64,000 nt of DNA from Paenibacillus taihuensis (GCF_003386535.1 NZ_QTTN01000010.1:124001-188000); one strand, 5' to 3'. Positions 8,363-17,804 are shown, counted from the first letter of the stretch. The notes: a model not told the origin generated them from the sequence alone. Translations and numbers: made by a program.

Positions 8363-10708
8363 CTAGTCAAATGATTGCCGGTAAGCGCTCGGCGCTACGC
8401 CCATAACGCGCTTGAAGGCGCGGCGGAACGAATGCGAGCTGTTGTACCCGACTTGCAGCGCGATTTCGTCCACCGTGTACGACTTGTCCTGCAGCAGCTC
8501 TGCGGCCCTGTCCATTCTCACCTTCTCCAGATGATCGGACAAATTCGTGCCCGTCACCTCTTTGAACAGCTGCGAAATATATTTCTCCGGCCGTTCCGCC
8601 TGCTCCGCGATGCGGTAGAGCGTCAGCTCCGAGTCCCCATACTGCGCTGCGATAAATTGCTTAATCTGCTCGACCGTCTTAATATGCAGATCGTTCTTCT
8701 TGCTCGTGATCATGCCGCACATCGCTTCGATAATGCGGTCTAGCTCGCTTCGAACCGCTTCAATGGTGCCTGTCAGTTGAATCTCCAGCACGCGGTTCTT
8801 CACTTCCTCGAACTGCTCGGACTCGGCGAACGCCTTCTGATCGAGAAGCTTCAGCAGCGTCCCCTTCAGCTCGACGATGAGCTGGTTCGCCATCTCCGGC
8901 GACAGCTCGCGATCCTCCGTATTCTGCTGCATGACCGACCCCACAATGCGCTTCGCCTCGGTCTCTTCCCCGGCGCGAACGGTACTTATGAGTCGCAGCT
9001 CCATGTCGAGCGGGTAGTAATAGGTCGCGCTCTCCTGGCGAATATTCGCGTACCACAGGAAGCCCTTGCGCTGCATGTAATCGGCGTAGCCCATCGTTTC
9101 CTTCGCCTGTTCGTACGAGCGGCTCACTTCCATCTCTGAGGTGAACGGATCACCGAACGAGCCTGTCACTGTAATCTTATATTCGCTGAACATCATGGCC
9201 GCGAACGGCTCGAGCAGCTGCTCGATATCCGCCATGCTCAGCTGCTCATCCGTTTTCTCATGGGTAGCTGGAAAAATCGCAACAACGCGATCCGAACCCA
9301 AGTCAGTCATCAGAATTCGGCTATCGACGTCGCGCAGACTTTGCTTGAGCAACAGCCTCGCCGCGCTCAGCTCATTCAAAATCTCTACCGAATCGAGTCC
9401 CGCATACCCATGGATGTGCAGGATGCCGACGTAGCCCTCGCGCAGCGACAAGCCCACGCCCGCTTGCGAAGCGGCCGCGCCAATCTCTTCCTGCGTCTGA
9501 AACTCGCCTGCGACCAGCCGCTTCAGGAATGCATCGCGGATAAGCGGCAGCTGCCGGTTCAGCTCTTGCTCCAGTGCCCGGTTGCTCGTAATAATGGTCG
9601 AGATGTTCCCTTGCAGAAAGTCGTACTCGTTGCCGCTGCGCCCAATAGGCTCATCCTTGCCAAACTGCTCCCGCATGACGCCGAGCAGCCGATTGATCGG
9701 AGCGCTGTTGCGTAGTGACAGAAACCAGCCTACAACTAGACCAACAAGGATCGCGATGCCGGTAACGGACCACGAGATATACTTAATATAATTCGCATTC
9801 TCCATAAGCGCCGAACGTGGAATGCCCGCCCGGTAGATCCACCCGGTAGACGCCGAGCGAATGGTAATGACAAGATCATCCTTGTAGAACTGGCTCTGCT
9901 TCTCCTTATTGAACGCACTGTCCGCATTCATCGCCATCGTATCTTTCTCGTCGATACCGAGCATGCTGATCGCATCGCCCTGCGCATTGCTGACGTAAGT
10001 CCAGCCGCCATAGCGCTCCTTCACCCCGGAGAGGAGACTTGCAATCGTCTTCTGGTCGATGAGGACAACGACCGTTGCCGGGGCTTGTTCGCCGAAGCTG
10101 TCCAGTGGAAGCGATTGCATATATGAAATGACAGAGGTCGAAATGTTGTTCAAGGAGAAGGGCATGAGCGGCATCACTTCACGGCTGTGCGTCTTGTCCA
10201 TAATCATGCTTTTCCATTGCTGCATACTCAGCTTCGTATAATGCGCGCTATCGTAATAGTGCTCCGGTCTGAAATACGCGGACCCCGGCGTCAGCACAAC
10301 GTTATAGTTGCGCAGATAGATGTAATAGTTTTTCAGAAAATCATTCGTCTGGCTGAACACCATAACTTCCTTCATGATTTTCCAAATGCCGTATACGTTG
10401 CCTTCGTCGCCGCCGCTGCGCTGCTTCTCGTTCATCAGTACGTACAGGTCCTGATTGAGCGCAAGCTGCCTCGTGAAGCCTTCCACCTCAGCCATCCGGC
10501 GCTCCAGCATTTGCTGGCTCTTCTGAAGCTGTGTCACGCTATTCTCAATGGAGATCGATTGCGTCACGGCGATAGAGGTCCGGTAGGACATGTACCCGGC
10601 CAAGCTCGGAATAATGAGGATTACGATATATGAGATCAAGAAATTGCGAAAAATTCTGGAATGCCTGTTCACACGTCGTCCCCCCCGCTTTTTCCGTATC
10701 TCACTCAT
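8363..10708 (-). CDS. Membrane-anchored AraC-type transcriptional regulator (YesS/LplR-like)
   Basis: One-component regulator of 781 residues that appears to sense outside the cell and bind DNA inside. Basic N-terminus and membrane segment about 18-40, extracytoplasmic domain about 42-310, second membrane segment about 312-333 (TGIAILVGLVVGWFLSL), a long cytoplasmic linker, and an AraC double helix-turn-helix in the last 100 residues (TLYRIAEQAERPEKYISQLF ... VDEIALQVGYNSSHSFRRAF). ATG 10708 has AGAGG 6 nt upstream. Genes of this architecture usually activate the adjacent sugar transporter, here the binding protein 19 nt downstream and probably the permease and glycosidase units. Confidence 0.9.
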   Translation of the reverse strand: MSEIRKKRGGRRVNRHSRIFRNFLISYIVILIIPSLAGYMSYRTSIAVTQSISIENSVTQLQKSQQMLERRMAEVEGFTRQLALNQDLYVLMNEKQRSGGDEGNVYGIWKIMKEVMVFSQTNDFLKNYYIYLRNYNVVLTPGSAYFRPEHYYDSAHYTKLSMQQWKSMIMDKTHSREVMPLMPFSLNNISTSVISYMQSLPLDSFGEQAPATVVVLIDQKTIASLLSGVKERYGGWTYVSNAQGDAISMLGIDEKDTMAMNADSAFNKEKQSQFYKDDLVITIRSASTGWIYRAGIPRSALMENANYIKYISWSVTGIAILVGLVVGWFLSLRNSAPINRLLGVMREQFGKDEPIGRSGNEYDFLQGNISTIITSNRALEQELNRQLPLIRDAFLKRLVAGEFQTQEEIGAAASQAGVGLSLREGYVGILHIHGYAGLDSVEILNELSAARLLLKQSLRDVDSRILMTDLGSDRVVAIFPATHEKTDEQLSMADIEQLLEPFAAMMFSEYKITVTGSFGDPFTSEMEVSRSYEQAKETMGYADYMQRKGFLWYANIRQESATYYYPLDMELRLISTVRAGEETEAKRIVGSVMQQNTEDRELSPEMANQLIVELKGTLLKLLDQKAFAESEQFEEVKNRVLEIQLTGTIEAVRSELDRIIEAMCGMITSKKNDLHIKTVEQIKQFIAAQYGDSELTLYRIAEQAERPEKYISQLFKEVTGTNLSDHLEKVRMDRAAELLQDKSYTVDEIALQVGYNSSHSFRRAFKRVMGVAPSAYRQSFD

Positions 10709-10794
10709 TATATCCTCTGCTTCGGCCGAATGTAATCCTCCAAAAAGGGAAAGACAACCGCAAGCATCCTTCGCTGCAGTTGCCTCCTATGGAT

Positions 10795-13149
10795 CTATCG
10801 AAGCTGCTCCTCAGCCGCGAACGCGCTGCGCTCAAGCCGGCAGCTCTCGCCCGCCGCAAGCGTAATCGGCACGATGCCTTCTCCGTACCGCACCACGGTC
10901 TCTAGCTGTGCATGCGAATGAATCGTCGCTGTGATCAGCTCGCCGCCCTGCCATTCGATATCAACTTCAGCGTTCCCCCTGGCGCGAAGTCCGGTGATGC
11001 GGCCTGTATGCCACTGGAACGGCAGCGCTGGAAGCAAGTGGATTTCACCCGCGTGACTTTGCAGCAGCATCTCCGTGACCGCCGCCGCTGCGCCGAAGTT
11101 GCCGTCCGCCACGAATATATTCGTCTCCGCCCCGGCGATGCCCGCCTTCGAGTACGTGAGCAAATTGTCAAAGCACAATTCCGCAATCAAATACGATAAC
11201 TGATCGTACGCGCGGTCCCCATCATGCAGCCGAGCAAAACTCGCCGCGAACAACGCGAGCGTAAACTCGACATCTTCCAGTCCTTCGTCGCGCATCCGCA
11301 TCGTAAGCGTGCGCCTTGCCGCTTCACTCAGCTCAGGCGTGCCATGCGGCGTAATCTGACCGCCCGGATACAGCGCGTACAGATGCGACAGATGGCGATG
11401 GTCAGGCTGCGCCTCGCCGTAATCCTCCAGCCATTCCTGCAGCTGCCCGCTCTTGCCGATCTGAAGCGGCGGCAGCAGTTCAATCGCCTGCCGCAGCCGC
11501 TCGCGAAGCGGTTCGTCGACGCCCAGCTGCTCGCTTGCTTCCAGGCAGAACGCGAACAGATCGCGCACGAGCGACTGATCCATCGTCGGTCCCATCGAAA
11601 GTGTGTAGGAACGATCCCGAGAGCCGCCGACGTAGAAGCTGTTCTCCGGCGAGTTGGACGGACCGGTCACGAGCCAGCCGTACTTCGGATGGATCGTCAT
11701 ATAGTCCAGGAAGAATAATGCCGACTCCTTCAACACCGGATACGCCGACTCGCGCAGGAAGGATTCGCTTCTTCCGTACTCATAATGTTCGCGCAGCTGA
11801 TTCGCAATCCATAGCCCGCCGGTCACATTGAGTCCCCACGAATAATGCCAGCCCGGCTCCGTGAATCCCCATGCGTTCGAGAATACATGAGCTGTCCAGC
11901 CTTCGCAGCCGTAGTAGCTTCGTGCGGTTTCCCGCCCCGCTTCCGCCAGCCGCTCAATGTAGCGCATAAGTGGCAGATGGCACTCGGCCAGGTTCGCCGC
12001 TTCGGCCCCATAATAGTTCATCTCGCTGTTCACATCGAGATGATAATCGCAGCTCCATGCCATCCGATTCGCTTCGCCATCGTTCCAGATGCCTTGCAGA
12101 TGCATCGGAAGCGGCGAATCGTGACGCGATCCGGCAATCATCAAGTAGCGTCCGTATTGGAAGAACAGCGTGAACAGCTGCGGATCATCACCGCCGCCGC
12201 GAAGCAGCCGCACCCGCTCATCGATTGGCAGTGCCGAAGCGCCGGAATCGCCGAAGTCAGCTTCAACTCTTCCGTAGAGCTGCTTGAAATCGGCAATATG
12301 CGCCTCTCGCACCTGAGAGTAGCCCTGCTCGGCAGCCTGCTTCACCCGGCTCGCAGCCTCCTGCTCCCAAGCTTCGTCCTCCCGGCGGTAATCCGTTTCC
12401 ACCGCAAAATAAATCCAAGCCTCGTCGGCGCCATCCACAACAATAGCAGCGTCTTGCAGCGTTACTGACCCGCCGGCTGCGACGACATGGACCGCCCCTC
12501 TGCTCTTCACACCGCAGGTACCATCGCTATGCATCGTCTCGGTTGCTTGGCTTTCGAACACGAGCATATCGTCGCCAGAAGCGCGGGCATCGAACCGATC
12601 TGTCCGTCCCTCGAGCCGAAGCGTGAAGGCTACGCCGCCGACTGTTATCCCTTCACGCCGCACATGAGAGGCAATGACGTTGTTCGGATGCGAAGCAATC
12701 GTTTCGCGGATGAGGCTCGAATCGTCAACTGCCATGTTCTTACTTGTGCTCGTTCTCGTGCTCGTGCTCACTGCACGATAAACGGCCTCCTCCAAGTTCA
12801 GCTCGCGCGTCATGCTCTCGCCTTGGTCGCCGCCTGCAAACGACAGCCGCACATCGCAAAGCGACAGGTTCGTGCCGAAGTTTCGCTTCTCCGCCTGCAG
12901 CAGCCGGCTTGCCATTTCTTCGCCTTCCACGTAGTTGCCCGCATAGAACAGCTCCCGCATTGCATCAATGTCGCTCTTCCCCTGCGACGCCGTCACCGCT
13001 GGCTCCGACTTGCCCGACCAGTAGGTCAATTCCGTGATACACCACGTCTCACTTGCGCCGTCGCCATACACGACTGCTCCAAGCCGGCCATTTCCGAGCG
13101 GCAGGCCTTGCTTCCAGCCCGGTGCCGGTCCATCGTATCGAAGCTTCAT
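10795..13149 (-). CDS. GH95 alpha-L-fucosidase-type glycoside hydrolase
   Basis: Probable inverting alpha-1,2-L-fucosidase or related alpha-L-galactosidase, 784 residues. No signal peptide is visible, so it likely acts on imported oligosaccharides. The N-terminal beta-domain signature is PLGNGRLGAVVYG...TYWSGKSEP. The (alpha/alpha)6 domain has the Asn-containing DVNSEMNYYGAEAANL block, the LQEWLEDY...HRHLSHLYALYPG block (general acid region) and DGNFGAAAAVTEMLLQSH with the base-region Asp. A short Ser/Thr/Arg repeat (STSTRTSTS near residue 130) is a lineage-specific insertion encoded by hexamer repeats. ATG 13149 has AGGAGG 10 nt upstream. It is divergent from an AraC regulator 230 bp away. 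Confidence 0.9.
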   Translation of the reverse strand: MKLRYDGPAPGWKQGLPLGNGRLGAVVYGDGASETWCITELTYWSGKSEPAVTASQGKSDIDAMRELFYAGNYVEGEEMASRLLQAEKRNFGTNLSLCDVRLSFAGGDQGESMTRELNLEEAVYRAVSTSTRTSTSKNMAVDDSSLIRETIASHPNNVIASHVRREGITVGGVAFTLRLEGRTDRFDARASGDDMLVFESQATETMHSDGTCGVKSRGAVHVVAAGGSVTLQDAAIVVDGADEAWIYFAVETDYRREDEAWEQEAASRVKQAAEQGYSQVREAHIADFKQLYGRVEADFGDSGASALPIDERVRLLRGGGDDPQLFTLFFQYGRYLMIAGSRHDSPLPMHLQGIWNDGEANRMAWSCDYHLDVNSEMNYYGAEAANLAECHLPLMRYIERLAEAGRETARSYYGCEGWTAHVFSNAWGFTEPGWHYSWGLNVTGGLWIANQLREHYEYGRSESFLRESAYPVLKESALFFLDYMTIHPKYGWLVTGPSNSPENSFYVGGSRDRSYTLSMGPTMDQSLVRDLFAFCLEASEQLGVDEPLRERLRQAIELLPPLQIGKSGQLQEWLEDYGEAQPDHRHLSHLYALYPGGQITPHGTPELSEAARRTLTMRMRDEGLEDVEFTLALFAASFARLHDGDRAYDQLSYLIAELCFDNLLTYSKAGIAGAETNIFVADGNFGAAAAVTEMLLQSHAGEIHLLPALPFQWHTGRITGLRARGNAEVDIEWQGGELITATIHSHAQLETVVRYGEGIVPITLAAGESCRLERSAFAAEEQLR
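12745..12769. repeat. Hexanucleotide repeat inside the GH95 gene
   Basis: About four consecutive GTGCTC-like units on the plus strand, encoding STSTRTSTS on the minus strand. The unit length keeps the reading frame. Confidence 0.7.
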
Positions 13150-13337
13150 CGAGTCGATCTCCTCCTATCGAACCGCATTCGCTGCAGTTGCTTATTAATC
13201 CGCCAGTTCAGTTTTAGTTACCCTTGCGGATGCTGGTACAGTTCTTTAATTTTCATAGGATTTATCGTATCATGGACTTGTATTTCCGTATTTGTTAACC
13301 CATCCATAAATTTGACGATTCATCCGGTAAATTCGCT

Positions 13338-13379
13338 ATGACTACGGAGGATTACGATATGACTACAGAGGATTACGAT
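13338..13379 (+). repeat. Tandem 21-bp duplication carrying RBS and start codon
   Basis: Two adjacent 21-bp units differing at one base (ATGACTACGGAGGATTACGA and ATGACTACAGAGGATTACGA, each plus T). Each unit supplies an ATG and a GGAGG/AGAGG that sits correctly before the next ATG, so the AraC gene has three in-frame starts at 13338, 13359 and 13380. Confidence 0.9.
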
Positions 13380-14243
13380 ATGAGGACTTTAGCGGAGCTG
13401 ACGCCCTTCGTCGGCGATTCGATGCCTTACTTGTACGACGGCAGCTCGAATGAAGGACTGCGTGTATGCAGCGTCTATGCCTTCCACCTCTTCACGGATG
13501 GCCCCGGGGAAATGGAAATCGACGGGGTACGGTATCCAATCGAGCGGCGAACGCTGATCTTCCTGCGTCCCGGTCAGCCGCATGCTTTCCACATCTCGCC
13601 GAAGCACCCGCTCGCCTCGCATAACTTGTACTGCGATATGTGGGATAACCGCGATCCGGTATCCCTTCACCGTACCTTTATCTATGCGCCGAATCCGTTC
13701 CGGCTGCATGAGCAATCGACCTCGGAGCCATGCGACGAGCTCGATACGCTGCCGGGCGTGTTCTCGCTGCAGCCGTACCCGCATCTGTACGATGCTTTCC
13801 TTCATATCGTGAAGCTGTATAACGAGCTGCTTCACTATCGGAGTGAGGCAGTCAACAGCTTACTGTACGCATGGATGCTCAGCTGGCATCATGCCTGCAG
13901 CACACGCCAGCCGCACGATTATCGAATCGTACGGTTGTTGGAGCAGCTCGAGATGAACCCGGAGCGGCGCGAGACGGTCGAGCAGTGGTGGACATTGTGC
14001 GGCTTGAAGCGAACCTACTTTCACGAGCTATTCCTGCGCGAGACCGGCATGACCCCGAAAGCTTACCAGCACCGGCTATGGATGAAGCGCGCCATGCATC
14101 TGCTCCAGGAGAGCGATCTCAGCGTGACCGCCATCGCTGATAAGCTGGGCTATCCGTCCATTCACCCCTTCACGCGCCATTTCACGGCGTATTATGGCGT
14201 CAGCCCGAAGCAGTACCGGCAGAATCCGCGCAAAAACCTGTAA
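13380..14243 (+). CDS. AraC-family transcriptional regulator, cupin type
   Basis: Soluble sugar-responsive regulator, 287 residues from ATG 13380 (301 if the first of three duplicated starts is used). N-terminal cupin-like sensing domain about 30-120, recognisable by LRPGQPHAFHISPKH; C-terminal AraC HTH pair about 185-285 ending with VTAIADKLGYPSIHPFTRHFTAYYGVSPKQYRQ. It is divergent from the GH95 gene with a 230-bp shared promoter region, so regulation of that enzyme is the simplest reading. I prefer the third ATG because it has AGAGG with 8 nt spacing and no duplicated leader peptide. Confidence 0.88.
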   Translation: MRTLAELTPFVGDSMPYLYDGSSNEGLRVCSVYAFHLFTDGPGEMEIDGVRYPIERRTLIFLRPGQPHAFHISPKHPLASHNLYCDMWDNRDPVSLHRTFIYAPNPFRLHEQSTSEPCDELDTLPGVFSLQPYPHLYDAFLHIVKLYNELLHYRSEAVNSLLYAWMLSWHHACSTRQPHDYRIVRLLEQLEMNPERRETVEQWWTLCGLKRTYFHELFLRETGMTPKAYQHRLWMKRAMHLLQESDLSVTAIADKLGYPSIHPFTRHFTAYYGVSPKQYRQNPRKNL

Positions 14244-14259
14244 TGATGCACAGCAAAAA

Positions 14260-14284
14260 GCCGACCCCCGTAGGGTCGGCCTTG
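14260..14284. terminator. Terminator hairpin between convergent genes
   Basis: Stem GCCGACCC / GGGTCGGC with a 5-nt loop. A TTTTT run follows on the minus strand but only CTTG on the plus strand. It ends the AraC gene and can also stop minus-strand transcripts. Confidence 0.7.
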
Positions 14285-14342
14285 AAGGATTAAGAAGCCA
14301 CGCTGCCCGTTTAGTTACACCTCATGCAGCCTACTTGCGATT

Positions 14343-14530
14343 GCTATGATGGATTTATCCACTCATTCCATCCCGAATTGGCGATTCTTCGGAGCTATAA
14401 TGGATTAATCCATTCATTTCCGGCTGAAAAGTCGATAATAGCTTCAAACAGGTGGAAATGGGTGGATTTTTCCAACATGGACGGCAATTCCTCTATATTT
14501 CGCAATTCTATAATGGATATATCCAATACA
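14343..14530. repeat. Four-box intergenic element, copy A (GGATAAATCC family)
   Basis: A 188-bp element filling most of the 412-bp gap between two convergent genes. Its four boxes are GGATTTATCC (14351), GGATTAATCC (14402), GGATTTTTCC (14464) and GGATATATCC (14515), at spacings of 51, 62 and 51 bp. Flanks of boxes 1 and 2 start GCTATGA/GCTATAA, and box 2 ends CCATTCATTT. The same layout occurs at 18016 and 32736. I recognise no named repeat family. Confidence 0.85.
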
Positions 14531-14550
14531 GAGATACTCGTGCAGAGCTC

Positions 14551-14574
14551 CTGCTACTGCTACTGCTACTGCTG
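14551..14574. repeat. CTGCTA hexamer repeat
   Basis: Three exact CTGCTA units followed by CTGCTG, just beyond element A and outside any gene. Confidence 0.8.
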
Positions 14575-14604
14575 TGACAACCGTTATGGTTTTCTCTACA
14601 GACA

Positions 14605-14632
14605 AAGGACTCATGCATCAACGCATGAGCCC
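14605..14632 (-). terminator. Probable terminator of the ROK kinase gene
   Basis: On the minus strand, stem GCTCATGC / GCATGAGT with a short loop, followed by CCTTTG, 25 nt after the kinase stop. The U-tract is short, so termination may be partial. Confidence 0.55.
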
Positions 14633-14656
14633 TTCGCTTCCATTCCAATCTTACTG

Positions 14657-15538
14657 CTATTTCGCCTCTTGCAGCGCACGCAAGCCTAGCGCGAGCGAGC
14701 CGCACAAGCCCGCGTTGTCGCCAAGACCTGGCGGCACGATGTAGCTGTCGATGCCGTCCAGCACCGCTTCAGCGCTGACGTAGCCGTTCAAGTTCTTGCG
14801 CACTTCCGCGCGGATGAGCGGGAACAGCTGTTCTTGGTGCATAACGCCGCCGCCAAGAATGATCTTCTTCGGCGACATGAGCAGAATCGCGCTCGATACC
14901 GCTTGTCCGATATAGAAGGCTTCCATCTCCCAAGCCGGGTGATCTGCGCCGAGCTCGCTGCCTTTCATTTTCCATCTGCGCTCGAGCGCAGGCCCTGCTG
15001 CCATACCCTCCAAGCAATCGCCGTGATACGGGCAGAAGCCTTCGAACGTATCTTCCGGATGACGGCGTGTCAGCACGTGACCGCCTTCTGGGTGAACGAG
15101 GCCGTGCACCATTTTGCCTTCTGCATAAACACCGACGCCGATGCCCGTGCCGACCGTATAGTACAAGCAGCTATCAAGTCCAGCCGCCGCACCCCATGTC
15201 GCTTCGCCGAGCGCGGCCGCGTTCACATCCGTATCCCAGCCGAATGGCACGTCGAACACGTTGCGCAGCTCCGGCAGCACCGGATAGTTGCCCCAACCCG
15301 GCTTCGGCGTCGTCGTCACATAGCCGTATTGCGGGCTTGTCGGATCAATATTAATCGGTCCGAATGAGCCGATACCGATTGCTTCAACCTTTTTATCACG
15401 GAAATAGTTAATGACATTAGCAATTGTCTTCTCCGGCTGCTCCGTCGGGAAGCTCACCCGATCCTGGATGACGCCGTCCTCGCCGCCAATCCCGCAAACA
15501 AACTTCGTTCCACCTGCTTCTACCGCTCCAATCAACAT
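14657..15538 (-). CDS. ROK-family sugar kinase (fructokinase/GmuE-like)
   Basis: Cytoplasmic ATP-dependent hexose kinase, most like bacterial ROK fructokinases, 293 residues. N-terminal phosphate-binding loop AVEAGGTKFVCG, catalytic Asp in GWDTDVNAAALGEATWGAA, second ATP motif YYTVGTGIGVGV, and the ROK zinc site: a His in PEGGHVLTRR followed by CPYHGDCLEG (Cys, His, Cys). I chose ATG 15538 because the protein then begins MLIGAVEAGGTKF as in the family; ATG 15547 sits only 2 nt from the AGGAGG. It probably phosphorylates sugars released by the neighbouring glycosidases. Confidence 0.9.
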   Translation of the reverse strand: MLIGAVEAGGTKFVCGIGGEDGVIQDRVSFPTEQPEKTIANVINYFRDKKVEAIGIGSFGPINIDPTSPQYGYVTTTPKPGWGNYPVLPELRNVFDVPFGWDTDVNAAALGEATWGAAAGLDSCLYYTVGTGIGVGVYAEGKMVHGLVHPEGGHVLTRRHPEDTFEGFCPYHGDCLEGMAAGPALERRWKMKGSELGADHPAWEMEAFYIGQAVSSAILLMSPKKIILGGGVMHQEQLFPLIRAEVRKNLNGYVSAEAVLDGIDSYIVPPGLGDNAGLCGSLALGLRALQEAK

Positions 15539-15623
15539 GCTCCCCATATCCTCCTACTCGGCTTCCCGATGATGGCTTTAACTACTACTATGCAAAATAG
15601 CAAAATTACCAGCCAGCGGCAAG

Positions 15624-16415
15624 TTATATTTTGCCGCGCAGCCATTCCCACACGGCGTGCAGGGTGAGCCACTTATTCGTGAGCCCCATCCCATTCACAT
15701 AAGGCGCCTGCTCGCGAAAATAATCCGGATGCCAGCCAATAATCGGCACCCCGCAAGCGCCATCCGGGCCGTACTTGTTATGGTTCCAGCCCGGAAGGAA
15801 GCTTCGTCCCGCTTTCATAACAGATTCCCCGCTCCTGCCGATACCTCCGCCCCAGCCGCCGAAAGTGCCCAGCTTGCAGATGGCGTCCGTGATCTTGCCG
15901 CCGGACGCCGGTGCTCCCGCGTTCGTCGCATACACATACAACACCGATGGCCGCAGCTGCTCCGGTATACGGCAGCGCGGCGAGCCGATCATGACGACGA
16001 TCGGGCTCAGCCCGCTGTCGTCATGCTCCAGCAGATGCATTGCAGCATGCACTGCTGCGACGCCGCCTCCGCTATGGCCGATGAATATCGTCCGGCCGCC
16101 GCCCGACGCAGCGTCATGGCCGCGGCGCAGCCGGCTCTCTCCGATTGCCGCGAGCGTTCGCCTGCCGCCGATCGAGCGCGCCGACCTGCGCGGACCCCGC
16201 TGCATGTCCCGCCCGATTTCCCAAATCTGCGGCAGGACGTTGCGTGACCAAGTGCCGTACGGGAACAGCAGCTCCGATGCCGTTACATCGTACCCTTCCC
16301 GCGCGAGCTGGCCATGAAGCGCCACGCGGAAGCCTTCCATAAACAGCGGCGCGGTCGCGAGTCCTGCGAGCAGATAGAGCGACACCTCGCCTTTCGCTGC
16401 GCCGCCGCTACTCAC
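15624..16415 (-). CDS. Alpha/beta-hydrolase-like protein, function unknown
   Basis: 263 residues with the serine-hydrolase nucleophile elbow FIGHSGGGVAAVHAA at about 105-120; a His near the C-terminus (LTLHAVWEWL) could complete the triad. No signal peptide is evident. The GTG start at 16415 overlaps the last 8 nt of the M48 protease gene, so translation is coupled. Residues 60-80 are Arg-rich with a GC-rich coding stretch. Esterase, lipase or acyltransferase activity is possible; the substrate cannot be told. Confidence 0.7.
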   Translation of the reverse strand: MSSGGAAKGEVSLYLLAGLATAPLFMEGFRVALHGQLAREGYDVTASELLFPYGTWSRNVLPQIWEIGRDMQRGPRRSARSIGGRRTLAAIGESRLRRGHDAASGGGRTIFIGHSGGGVAAVHAAMHLLEHDDSGLSPIVVMIGSPRCRIPEQLRPSVLYVYATNAGAPASGGKITDAICKLGTFGGWGGGIGRSGESVMKAGRSFLPGWNHNKYGPDGACGVPIIGWHPDYFREQAPYVNGMGLTNKWLTLHAVWEWLRGKI

Positions 16416-17715
16416 CGGCAGCTGCCCCTTTGTCCGCTGCCGGCTTCGGATGCTTCTTCGCGAATTCCATCGCCGCGACGATCCGCTCCATGTCGCTCGG
16501 ATGCGTGTCGCGGAACCAGCGAACGAGCAGCGGCGGGTTCAAGTCGCTCAGCGTAACGAGCGCGGTCTTCTGCTGCATGGAGATGGAGCCGTCGGCCGTG
16601 CCGAGCGTATCCATCGCGTACGCATCCGCCGCCGACTCCGCCTGGCGAGACACATAATTGCTCACCGGAAGCGACGCGAACGACAGCAGCGACACGATGA
16701 GCAGCAGCAGCGGCAGCGCCGACATATCCGAGCGGCTGCGAATGCCAAGCCGGTCCCCGAAGCGGCGGATCGACCACGTGTAGATCCAGCCGCCAATGAC
16801 AATCATGACGAGCGACGAGCCCACTGCACCAAGTGCGCTCCATTCGAGATGGTGCATCACATAATGCCCCATCTCATGCGCCATGATGAGCAGAATCTCC
16901 TGCTCGTTCAGCTGCTTCAGCGTCGTATCCCACAGCACGATGCGCAAGGATGAGCCGATGCCGGTGACGTAGGCGTTTATCGCGTTTGTTTTGGCGGACA
17001 TGTCCACTTCATAGACGCGGCTCGCGGGGATGTCGGATTTGGCAGCAAGCGCGAGAATTTTCTGTTCCAGCACCGGGTCAGAGAGCCGCGTAAAGTTGTT
17101 GTATAGCGGATCAATGATAACCGGCTGCACGTACATCATAAACACCGTGAATGGCACCGAGATGAGCCACAGCTTCAACCACCACCTGCCTCGGCGCGAC
17201 AGAATCCAGAACGCAACCGCCGTAACCGCCAGCAAGGTGACATAGCCGACGCCGAGGGCGACGATCTTATCCCGAAGCCAGCCGAGCCAAGGCTGCGTCG
17301 AGATGCCGTAAGACTTCGACAATGCAAAGCTAAGCGCGCGCAGCGGCAAATACAGCACGAACGACGCAGTATCCACGAGCAGCACGAACAGCGGAAACCG
17401 CACAATAAGCGGCAGTCTCCTCCGCTCCAGCGCATCCCGCCAGTAGCGAGCTAGCCCGCCGAACAGCAGAAATACATAGATGAGCCATTCCCAAGGCGCG
17501 CTAATGAAGAAGATCCAGTTGCGCATCGCATTCAGCCGCGCGCTGTCCGCCAGCTGCTTGCTCGAGAAGAACGCAGCCGGATCGGCTGGTGTTCCTGCAT
17601 ACGAAGAAGGCACATTGTTCGGCGACGTGTACCACACATAAGCGGTCACCAGCGCCGCGTAGACGATGAATAGTACGAACCATATGAGCCCTTTAGAACG
17701 ACGACGTCGAGGCAT
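16408..17715 (-). CDS. M48-family membrane metalloprotease (Ste24/CAAX protease-like)
   Basis: Integral membrane zinc protease of 435 residues. N-terminal membrane segment after MPRRRRSKG, several further segments (about 65-85, 100-125, 150-175, 180-205, 300-320, 340-360), the zinc motif IMAHEMGHYVMHH near residue 280 and the third ligand Glu in QAESAADAYAMD near 365. It resembles Ste24-type proteases in topology, with roles in membrane protein quality control in other bacteria. ATG 17715 has AGGAG 8 nt upstream. It is co-translated with the downstream hydrolase-like gene. Confidence 0.88.
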   Translation of the reverse strand: MPRRRRSKGLIWFVLFIVYAALVTAYVWYTSPNNVPSSYAGTPADPAAFFSSKQLADSARLNAMRNWIFFISAPWEWLIYVFLLFGGLARYWRDALERRRLPLIVRFPLFVLLVDTASFVLYLPLRALSFALSKSYGISTQPWLGWLRDKIVALGVGYVTLLAVTAVAFWILSRRGRWWLKLWLISVPFTVFMMYVQPVIIDPLYNNFTRLSDPVLEQKILALAAKSDIPASRVYEVDMSAKTNAINAYVTGIGSSLRIVLWDTTLKQLNEQEILLIMAHEMGHYVMHHLEWSALGAVGSSLVMIVIGGWIYTWSIRRFGDRLGIRSRSDMSALPLLLLIVSLLSFASLPVSNYVSRQAESAADAYAMDTLGTADGSISMQQKTALVTLSDLNPPLLVRWFRDTHPSDMERIVAAMEFAKKHPKPAADKGAAAGE

Positions 17716-17804
17716 CGAAACAACTCCTGCTTTTCCAAAGTTTAGGGTAAACTAATCATAGCATGTTTCGTCTAAGGAACGTAATTTAGCAAAGGAGTGT
17801 GTAT

